DNA from: Lycorma delicatula
Lineage: Eukaryota; Arthropoda; Insecta; Hemiptera; Fulgoridae
Length of the DNA: 64,000 nucleotides
Assembly: GCF_047948215.1 (NCBI RefSeq)
Contig: NC_134463.1
Coordinates: 54,628,201-54,692,200, forward strand
Reading direction: 5' to 3'
Of this stretch, positions 55,240 to 64,000 are shown piece by piece (the first letter of the stretch is position 1; each line of letters starts with the position of its first letter). A program made the position numbers and the translations under genes. A model generated the notes under the pieces. That model ran no database searches. It had not been told where the DNA came from and worked only from the letters and a program-made list of their open reading frames with translations.

Positions 55240-56615
55240 TATCTAATGGGAAAAAAGGTTAATTATATATATTTTTTTAAAACATTACTATGTTAACTGG
55301 TTAAAAAAATTGATTTTTTTTACTCTAAATGAACCCCTCAAATAGAAATATATCAAATATAATTGTAAAATCCCTTTCTCTAACGTACTAATAATAAACA
55401 CCACATTCCATTTCAGTTTACGTGACTCCAATTTCAATTTTGATGAGAAAGTAAACAGTTTTTATAATCCTTTAAAATGATTATGATTTTTTGACTTCCA
55501 AGTTAAAACTTTTTGAAGGACAAAAATACAACCAATCACACAAATTACTCTAAAAAAAATACCTCACAAATCTGCTGTGGAGTTAAGACTTGTACAAAAT
55601 CCTGAGTTGTGTGTGAAATTTCTGTTCTAACTTTCAATAGAATTAAAAGTTGAGATGGAATAACAGATTGAAAACATAAAACATTAAATATATATTGTAT
55701 TTAAAAATACAATATTAAGGTGTACGTTAACACCTTTTTTACTATCATCAATATTAATTACTATCGATTATTTAATTATCTGAAAAAACCAGTTATTTTA
55801 AAAGTCGTAAATTACTGTAAATGTCATTATTTCTATTCTTTCCAGGAATTTTCGAGAAATAGCCTTTAATAGAGATAAAATAATAATTACATAGTAAAAT
55901 TATAGGAAAAAATTTAATCCTTACGCATGAAATAGGACCGAATAAATTTTTTTTTATTTTAAGAGGTAATGCAAAATAAATATATTTAAACGAAATAAAA
56001 TATTAACTTAGATCTATGGAATCTATAAAAAATCGGAGAGAGGGGAAAAATAAATATGAATGCAGATTAGTTGGTTGTAAACATTTTACAAAAAATATGC
56101 ACAACCAAGCGTTCTTAAATGTCATTGTGTACATTTGTCACTGTATACAAAAATACTTTTCACCTACTTTACGCTCAAATGTTTCTCATATATTATATCC
56201 CACGGTATTAATTCTATTATTTTAACAGAACCGGTACAATTGTTTACTAATGCTTATACTTAAATATTTTATTTAAACTTATCACTTCATTACAACTAAT
56301 TAATTACAAAAAATAAACGTAGGTCTTTACGAAACTATTATAATTTAAAAACGTCTTTAATTCAAAATAATTATTTTTTTGTTTAAAAAATATTAAGTTA
56401 TTGAAATATTAGTTAATAAAAATAAATTTTCCAAGTAATTACAGAGTAAGTAACCTTATAATCAAATAATACGGCTTTATCGATATATTTACTAAATCGG
56501 CAACAATGATATCAGTTATTAAATATAATCTATAAACCAATTATTGTAAAATAAATTGACCCAATACATTGTAATGTAAATCAACTTCTGAATCTTCTTT
56601 AGTCGAGACCAAAGT
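55240..56615. other. AT-rich non-coding stretch
   Basis: No gene recognised. The open frame at 56016-56225 has no family features. Confidence 0.45.
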
Positions 56616-56619
56616 TTAT

Positions 56620-57500
56620 TAAATTATTTTAATGGTTGCCGGACTGCCCACTAGCAACGAGTGAGTTTCTGCTTGATCCCTAGCCATGTGGGGATTCCGG
56701 GTAATGAACGTGCAGATTCTGTTGCTAAAGACGCATGTGTTCAACCATCCTTCACTACTCATGTTATTACATCCGACTTCATTAACTGTGTAAATCTCAC
56801 TCACTCTTCGCGCAAAGAGGCAAAATGAATCGACGGTTACAGTAGATAATAAACTCCGACACATTAAAGCTTGTGTGTTATCATCGGACTCCTCATACAG
56901 GAAACTTTATCGTGAGGAAGTGGTGCTCTGCCAATTGCGGATAGGACATACGAGGGCTACTCACGGGTATCTGATATCAGCAGTAAACGCACACCGGTAT
57001 GCATGCGATGCAACTACCGCTTGACTGTCCGCCACATTCTTATGGAATGCATACGTAATGCGACCTTGCGTCGTAAATTTAAATTGCTCCGGATTTTCGT
57101 CAAATCCAGGGCAATAATAAAGACGTTTTGGACCAGGTGTTTTTGTTTCTCCGGGGTGCTAATATTTTACATACTTTTAATGGTGTTTTTAGATTTTTTT
57201 ACAAAAGTTGTATGTTTTTGTGTATTAAAATTTTAGTTTTTTGTTTTTTCTTTGTTTTTAATATTTTAGTTTGGTCTGTTTTTCTTTTTAATTTTTTACT
57301 TTAAATTTTTATTATATTTTAATTTTTGTTATTCAATTAGGTTTTTGTATTTATATTTCCTGTTCTGTTTTTTCCGAGCATTTTTATTCAATTTTTAATT
57401 GTGAATTTTTAACTTTAATTTTTTAAAGCATGTTCATCATGTTCGGGTGATGATAACGCTGAAGCGTTTTAAGCTTAGAAAAAAACCGAACAAAAAAAAA
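56620..57500 (+). pseudogene. Jockey/I-like LINE 3' end (RNase H and terminal finger), broken
   Basis: The frame at about 56665-56735 reads LIPSHVGIPGNERADSVAKD, the C-terminal RNase H motif (the Asp of ERAD is part of the active site). It continues through SYRKLYREEVVLCQLRIGHT, THGYL, and VCMRCNYRLTVRHILMECIR, a CxxC...H...C terminal region, and TLRRKFKL. Frameshifts separate the blocks. The 3' tail includes a long T-rich stretch (57180-57420) and ends near TCGGGTGATGATAACGCTGA, shared with the LINE at 32826-33440. The element lacks its 5' part. Confidence 0.85.
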
Positions 57501-57600
57501 CTGGCAACGAATTTTGTCCTTTCTATACATATATATATATATTATTAATTCATTGTAGTCAAAAAGATACAGTAGATTTCAGAAGGTTTCAATTTTTTAA
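57501..57600. repeat. (TA)n microsatellite and spacer
   Basis: A short (TA)n tract at about 57528-57541. Otherwise nothing. Confidence 0.5.
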
Positions 57601-57609
57601 ACAAATAAA

Positions 57610-58110
57610 CAATTTACCTTGCGATGAATTACCTCTATAATGCATATAAAATTTTCACAAGTGTTCTCAATATCGCTTCCTTTGGATGATGTTTCTGATA
57701 GTACATTGCTGTAATGCAGTTTTGCAATTCATCCACAGTTGCTGACATATATATGAAGTCTTTAACAAATCCCCAAAAGAAAATAATCACAGACAAAGAG
57801 ATCGGACGATCTTGATAACCAGTAGTGAAATGCCAAATGGGCAGGCCCCTTATGGCCCACCCATCGTTGTGGGGAGACCCTGTTTAGGAATGCTCGAACG
57901 TGCAGAGCCAGTGCAAACGAATATATCACAATGTGCTTGTAACTGCGGGACCAGTTCTGCATCATTTCTAAACATGAGATTTCCGCAACACTATTTTTCA
58001 TAAAAATTTTCCTCCGTAAACCTTTTCTCGGGAAATGTCGCTGAAGTTTTGTGGTACGGGACCCATAAGGTTTCCTGCTATATTGAATGATTGTAACCAA
58101 AATTAAGTGA
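57610..58110 (-). pseudogene. Tc3-like transposase, copy 7, C-terminal half
   Basis: The minus-strand frame at 57762-58100 reads LEMMQNWSRSYK, then LHVRAFLNRVSPQRWVGHKG, PAHLAFHYWLSRSSDLFVCD and YFLLGIC. The Tc3-like family has VRxFLNxxFPxRWIGRxGPxxWPPRSPDLTxCDFFLWGFV, so the third catalytic residue (VCD) is retained. Downstream to about 57620 are further family-like pieces (SETSSKGSDIENTCENF). The N-terminal half and the inverted ends were not found. Confidence 0.8.
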
Positions 58111-58114
58111 CATC

Positions 58115-58915
58115 AATGTTGAAATGATCGTGCCACATTTCATCTAAATCGTATGTATATACATCCTTTTAATGTTGAAATTGAATATTTCAGTGCTAAA
58201 ATTGTGTTTTTTAGGATGAGAGGGTGTCATTGAACATCAAGATATACAAAAATTCTTGACGCCAAAATTTTTCCCAATGATATAATATTTTTCCATGTAT
58301 GACATAGTGTATTTGCAATTAGTAGAACATTGTGTATTGCAATCAGTAGTATGTGTATTAACATAGTGTATTGTAATCAGTATAACTATGCTATGAAGAG
58401 CCAGTAAAAATTAAATTAAAAAAATATTATGTTAGATTTAAAGAAAAATTATGTACAAGTATTTCTATAAACTCTTTCTTCGTTTTTTTGTCTTCATTTC
58501 TAATCGTTTTTGTTTTCCACTATTTGTAAAACCAAAATAATAAACTACTGTGCCATTTTTAATTAAGAAAAAATTATTTAAATTTTTTCGATTCTATGGA
58601 ACAATTTTTTTTAGTTAATAAACAGGTAACTGTAAATATTTTCACTACAGTTTCAACTTCTGATAGATAAAAAAGCTTATACACCAAGAAAAAATAATAA
58701 ATCTATTATTTTATTGTGATAATTAAATCTAAAAGTAGTTAAATTTATCTTAATTTATATATACCCACTTTACTTCAAAAATTGTAGAGTAACTAATCTA
58801 GGTTAATGTGTTTTAAATCTAATCTTACTTAAGCAATATATACTGAAATTTATATATTTTCTTTTATATTTACAAGCTGAAATCCAATTACAACTATAGT
58901 GCATTTTGTATAATA
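58115..58915. other. AT-rich non-coding stretch
   Basis: No gene. Words such as ATAGTGTATT and ATCAGTA repeat locally at 58305-58385. Confidence 0.45.
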
Positions 58916-58916
58916 A

Positions 58917-59608
58917 AAAATTAATCATGTAATGCATTTTAAAAAAAAACCAAGCTTGACTGCTTCGAATTCATAGCCTTCTAGACGAAAAGCAGACAGT
59001 ATCATTCGTCAAGGTTAATAAAATGCACTCCAGCATTAAGGAATTATAACTGATTAATCATGTAGTAACAAAGTTTATTATGTTAAAATAGCTTTTAAAA
59101 TAAAATGGCTTTTCTTAGAATAGATTTTTATTCTTTGAATTGCAATTTTTTCCCTTCTTCAGATTTTGGTTTTTTCTATCAACCTGAAGGTTACTCATTT
59201 CATAAAAATTCATGGTAAATAATTATCATCAGTGTTCTAATATTATTTTTCGTTTATCAGTTTCCTTGACAATGATACTGTCTTTGCTTTTCATCTAAAA
59301 GGCTATGAATTTGAAGCAGTCAAGCTTGGTATTTTTTTATTTTTTTTTACATGATTAATATTTTATACGGAAAATAATATTAGGACACTGATGATAATTA
59401 TTTACCATGATTTTTTATTAAATGAGTGGGTTCAGGTTAATAGAAAAAACCAAAATCTGAAAAAGTAAAAAAATTGCAATTTAAAGAATAAAAACCTATT
59501 CTAAGAAAAGTCATTTTATTCTAAAAGCTATTTTAACATAATAAACTTTATTACTACATGTTTAATCAGTTATAATTCCTTAATGCTGGAGCGCATTTTA
59601 TTAATGGA
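58917..59608. repeat. Interlocked inverted repeats in the order A-B-A'-B'
   Basis: Segment A (58917-59012) is repeated as its complement at 59272-59365, with shared points TTAATCATGTAA, CCAAGCTTGACTGCTTC and GACAGTATCATT. Segment B (59013-59255) is repeated as its complement at 59369-59608, with CTCCAGCATTAAGGAATTAT, AAAGTTTATTATGTTAAAAT, CAGATTTTGGTTTTTTCTAT and CATGGTAAATAATTATCATC. By eye the arms are roughly nine-tenths identical. A simple palindrome would run A-B-B'-A'; here the two inverted pairs cross. No coding capacity. Confidence 0.83.
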
Positions 59609-59614
59609 GAGTAT

Positions 59615-60665
59615 CGTTTAATAGAGTTGAGATTGTCGCGGTCTTCATCAAATTTAATCTAAGACCAGAACTTAAATGTTTTCACCGACAAAGTTCATTG
59701 TGGGAGAAAAAGAGGAAAAAACTTTTCATTTAATGTACTATCTATGTAAAAGATTACGTCTTGGATTATCCGTATGAGACGGTATTTTTAAGTAATATAG
59801 TATTTCTAGAATGGAAGAAAAATCATTGCTTTGAAAATATAGTATATACACAGAGTTTAAAATTATTGTGAATTTTTTTTGCTGAACATCTTATTTGATT
59901 ACATTTCAAGACACATTTATATGTTAACAAAGTGAAATATTTAATCAGAAATAAAGATAGAATATTATTACAAATAACTTTACCATTTTGAGTTCAACTG
60001 GGTAATGATTTTATGTATGAATATATTAAATGTAATAAGGATTAAACTTAAAGACGTCATGAATATTCGAATCATTTCCAGCACATTATAAAAGATATCA
60101 ACAGAAACTTTCTTGACTAATTCTCTACGTGATGAAATCACAGAATTATTTACAACTATAATAATAATAATATTAAATAAAATAAAAGGACTTCATAGTC
60201 TCAAAGAATCAGTCTAGGTCAGGAAGTCATAGATTCAATCGATTTTCTACTTCATTATTCTAATATACGAATGAGTGGTAGTTTATCACTTAGACTGACG
60301 TACTTTGACAAAAGTGGGCGAGTCACCCACTCACCCACTAACCGATTAAATAAGAGATGCCCGTAACCGATAACTATTTTCTTGGTGTAATATATTACGA
60401 ACAGAATAAATTAACACGTTACAATCGACTGGTCATTAGCGCTACCAAACATTTGTACTACATTCATTCTACAGTTCAAGATTATGAATATGCGCTTTTT
60501 GTAGATACAAAAATAAATGATGCATATCATTAGATGGTAAATGAAATATTCTTTCCCCCTCGCAGTGGTTCTTAAATATTACTTACTGTATAAATAAACG
60601 CTGTATCCCCGCCTATTTGATCTAATAAAAAAGAAAAATCGTCCATTTGAACGTGCATTCGTCCA
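59615..60665. other. AT-rich non-coding stretch
   Basis: No gene or repeat relation recognised. Confidence 0.5.
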
Positions 60666-60668
60666 TTT

Positions 60669-60945
60669 TTACTTGTGATGAAGTATTGTGATCACGAAAA
60701 ATTTAGGTATTTAGATTTCAACGGAAATATCCATTTTCGCCATCCCTGAATCCATTCTGACTAGTTTCGGTGTGACGTATGTACGTATGTATCTCTCATA
60801 ACTCAAAAACGATTAGCCGTAGGATGTTGAAATTTTGGATTTAGGACTGTTGTAATATCTAGTTTTGCACCTCTTCTTTTGATTACAATCAACTGAACCA
60901 AAAGTGTCCAAAAAAGCCCAAAATCCAAAAAAAGTTTGGATCTTG
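60669..60945 (+). repeat. MITE M, 5' fragment
   Basis: Begins ACTTGTGATGAAGTATTGTG and runs through CAACGGAAATATCCATTTTC, AACGATTAGCCGTAGGATGT and CAACTGAACCAAAAGTGTCC, where homology stops. It lies 0.4 kb upstream of a complete copy in the same orientation. Confidence 0.8.
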
Positions 60946-61330
60946 AGAGTTCTATTACATGAAATAAATAAACTTGAAAAAACATTTTTGAAAATATTTT
61001 AACCGAATGAAGTAGAACAAAAACATATTTCATTTTTAAGAGGTGGGAGTAGATTTTTGAAAAATATTTTTAGATTATTATTTATATATCCATTGTTGGT
61101 AACAAATTAGCATTAATAGTTTTCTCTAATATATGCTCCTGAAGAAAATCGAAATTGTTTCATCGTGATATGATCCCTTTCCCTTAACGAATTATGAGAA
61201 AAAATTATATCATCAATGCCCCACATATAGACGTATTTGAGCCAAATTTAATGAAAACAGTTTTGAACAATCCTGAAATATAAATCCAAAAAGCAGTGCG
61301 ACACCCATACGTACACACATATATATGTTT
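60946..61330. repeat. Repeat family G, copy 2, and spacer
   Basis: The part 61140-61325 shares AATGCCCCACATATAGAC and an ACCCATACGTACACACATAT-type end with 21975-22300. The rest is unrecognised AT-rich DNA. Confidence 0.4.
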
Positions 61331-61332
61331 TT

Positions 61333-62022
61333 ACTTCCTTGTACAAAGTAAAGGAAGTATTGTGATCGCCAAAAATTGCGGTTTCAAGATTTCGACGGAA
61401 ATATCCATTTTGACCATCCTGAATCCATTTTGACTAGTTTCGGCATGACGTACTGTATTTATATATATATATATGTATATATGTATATACTGTATTTATA
61501 TATATGTATGTACGTATGTATCTCGCATAACTCAAAAACTATTAGCCGTAGGATGTTGAAATTTTGGATTTAGGATAACTGTAACATCTGGTTCTGCACC
61601 TCTCCTTTTGATTGCAATCAACTGAACCAAAAGTGTCCAAAAAAAAGCCCAAAATAAAAAAAATTGAATTGTGGACTTTTTCTTAACTGTAGTAATAAGC
61701 ACTTATTAAGAGCTTTTCAACGATACACCCACCATAAGTGGTACTTATTTTCATTGGTTCCATAATTATAACCAAATAAAATTTTAATTAATGGAACATT
61801 TAGATCTTAGGGGAAGGTGCATCGGTTCGAATCATACTTCATCTCCTTTTTCTTAATTTTTTTATTTAAATATATTAATTTATTAATAATTATTACCTCG
61901 AATAAAAATTCAACAATAAAAAAAAGAAAAAATATCTGAAGTTTTTAATAAAATAAAATTTTATTTATCTTTCATTTAAAAAAAAAAACTGTAAATGTAA
62001 TTTTATTGGCGTACAAGGAAGT
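61333..62022 (+). mobile_element. MITE M, copy C, complete
   Basis: A 690-bp copy with exact 12-bp inverted ends ACTTCCTTGTAC (61333-61344) and GTACAAGGAAGT (62011-62022). It is enlarged by a (TA)n-rich insertion at about 61452-61510. The B-box-like GGTTCGAATCATAC lies near 61823. The short open frame at 61376-61573 inside it is not meaningful. Confidence 0.86.
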
Positions 62023-62800
62023 CATGTGTAGTCCACATCAGATTTTTTTGGTTTAGATGAACTAGTTTGACCCTAAAACGTAAAGATTTGCAAAAAACAC
62101 GTTACCCTATTTTTTACATGACCACTATACTTATCTTTAATATAGCTATTCTAGTTGTATTCGCCGGGAAATATTCGCGAATTTCTGTCGCCGGGTGATA
62201 TTCGCCGACAGATTCGGGAAAAACATCCGTTTGGTATTTCGATAAAAGTTCTGTGTGGTTGTATAAAATTCAATTTTCTTTCATTTTTATTGCTTAAAGG
62301 ATTGTTTTTTGTAAAAATCCATTCTCAGCATATAAATTTAAAAAAATAGGTCTACCATAAGAAGAGCAAACTAATTTTTTATCCTGTTATTTATTTTTAT
62401 TTTTTATTTTTTTTGTTAAACGAATCCTAAAAATTTTTAATAAAAAAAAAATAAATTTGTTAAAATTTCAATCGTATAAATTGCAATGTTTAATTTAAAT
62501 TACAATTAATTTCTGAAGTTTAATTGAAATGTTATGTCGTTCATGCGTAGTCTTATACAAACAAGAACATACAATTTGAGGTAATGAGCATAAATTAATA
62601 CAAACAAAGCGTTTGAAGCAAAAGCTATTCGCTTTAATTTAGTATGAAATTAAACGAAAAGTTATGGTGAAAATCAAATACATGTATATAGAATGAGAGC
62701 GCTCAGTGCAAAGTTACATAATTAGTTCATATAAGAAAATCGAATACAGTAAATATTTTCAATTAATTAGCTGAGAATTGTTTACTTAATATTTAAAAAT
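62023..62800. other. AT-rich stretch with a small CpG-rich patch
   Basis: About 62160-62230 has repeated ATTCGCCGGGAAATATTCGC- and TCGCCGGGTGATATTCGCC-type words, unusually CpG rich for this window. An open frame covers it (from 62155) but has no recognised family. The rest is AT-rich. Confidence 0.4.
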
Positions 62801-64000
62801 TAAATGCCATGTAAGTTTAAACTAGGACTTCAAAAAAAAATCGTTTCATTTTTTTATAATTTTTACTTTCCTGGCATCATAGCCCTAGAGGCACGCTGCA
62901 AGAAGGGAAGTATGGTAATCAGTCAAAAAAGTGGAGGTATGAGTTTTTTTCATTTCGATGTTTCACGACGCAAGAAACTCGAACAACAAAAAGGCAGGGG
63001 GTAATGTTCGTACGTACGTGTGTTTGTGTATTTGAAGCTTAATAACCTTTGACTGGATCAACCGATTTTGATGAAATTTAGCACAGATATGTGTATATGG
63101 AGCAATTTGTTGGTAAAATTTTAGGGAAAATATCTTCAGGGAATAGGTAGTTTTTTTGGGTTAATTTTCTCAAACTTTTGCAAACATAACCCCACTTTAT
63201 ATTAACTTTAGTACATGCGTACATGCTAATCTTACCATTAAAAATGCATTTGAACAATAATTTTCCCTTCAACAAAATCGAAAAAGCTATCTTTTTATAT
63301 ATTGTATGTTTTTCAACCGAATATTTTTTATGTCTTCCGAGGCATAATAGTAAACCCAAAAAATACTTTAAGGGAAAACCCTCCACTGGGAGTAGAGGAC
63401 CCGATCAAAGTTTAAAGATCGGTTTTTTAAATTCTTAAGTTTTTTTAATTTAAACTTCTACTATTATACAATAAAATATCATCATAATTCAAACCCCTAC
63501 TTCCCTAAAAGAAAACCTTAGGTAACATTTTATCGGTTGCAAATTGTTAAGTGGATTATTTTAGTTTCTTCCATTTAACGTAGTAATCGTAGACAAACCA
63601 AACAAATTTTCTTGGGAGGTGATTTTGGGGTGGGGAGCAAATAAAGTAAAACATAACGATTATTGTAATTTTTTTAAGTTTTTTCATGTGTCATTAATTT
63701 TTCAATATATAAGAATGATTAACCAATGCCAAGAAAGTATAAAAATTATTTTTCTCGTCGTTATTTTTAAGGTATTATTCTATCAAAAATTTTGTAATTA
63801 TAAAAATATAACGTCATTAATTTTTAACACTATTTGCTTATAGAAATGTGTAAGTTATACTAAATAGGGAGGGGGGGAGGTTTCCACCTCTTTTAGATCA
63901 TTTGTACGGTTGATATAATTTAAAAAAAAAAGTTGTAACATTCAGTAAAACCTTTTAAAAAAAAAAATTAATTTATAAAATATTTGCATAGAAAAAACTA
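62801..64000. other. AT-rich stretch with repeat-like words, no gene
   Basis: About 63005-63110 has TGACTGGATCAACCGATTTT and TGAAATTTAGCACAGATATG, wording common in insect non-autonomous elements. Open frames here lack family features. The window ends without a recognisable gene. Confidence 0.45.

Noticed and set aside
63078..63386. Minus-strand open frame of 102 codons
   Set aside because: No recognisable motif, overlapped by an open frame on the other strand, in repeat-like sequence.

Overview
The window looks like a strongly AT-rich, intron- and transposon-rich insect nuclear DNA segment. The reasons are the degenerate Tc3-like, mariner, pogo, hAT and R1-type transposase or reverse transcriptase remnants, tRNA-derived SINEs with target-site duplications, (TA)n microsatellites and one spliced exon of a claudin-fold membrane protein. 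The mixture is reminiscent of a hemipteran, but the sequence alone does not prove that. There is no bacterial gene organisation, no operon, no CRISPR array and no functional tRNA or rRNA gene.

Host genes are sparse. The one well-supported host exon is at 51256-51505 (+). It encodes the first transmembrane helix and the GLW-x-x-C signature of a claudin/stargazin/PMP22-like four-helix membrane protein, with an AG acceptor and a GT donor. A weaker candidate is a two-exon 3' gene end (26297-26426 and 27177-27236, +) that encodes one hydrophobic segment and a short hydrophilic tail.

Everything else recognisable is mobile DNA, nearly all of it dead. Region by region: 0.4-6.7 kb has a SINE, two Tc3-like copies (one nested in an older repeat), a repeat of family C, a hAT scrap and a MITE. 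11-22 kb has LINE ends, a PIF1/Helitron helicase scrap, a third Tc3-like element with matching ends, a mariner with a substituted third catalytic aspartate, and two short insertions with 13-14 bp target duplications. 27.9-28.9 kb is a foldback element with a SINE in one arm. 31-33.4 kb holds an internally deleted mariner abutting R1-like and RNase-H-bearing LINE ends. 35.5-37.2 kb has a pogo/Tigger pseudogene and a Helitron-like non-autonomous element. 38.6-40.6 kb has a truncated mariner followed by a long palindrome of about 0.92 kb. 43-51 kb is a nested region in which one Tc3-like element was split by a SINE and by a 0.6 kb terminal-inverted-repeat element. 53-62 kb has further copies of the same families and an unusual interlocked inverted repeat at 58.9-59.6 kb.

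The elements do not form a pathway. Their relations are those of insertion history: autonomous-type transposases now broken, non-autonomous elements with matching ends, and younger insertions inside older ones. I found no convincing new gene system. The most unusual structures are the interlocked A-B-A'-B' inverted repeat, the two long palindromes that could give hairpin RNA, and the nested insertion series. All boundaries were read by eye and can be off by a few to tens of bases.
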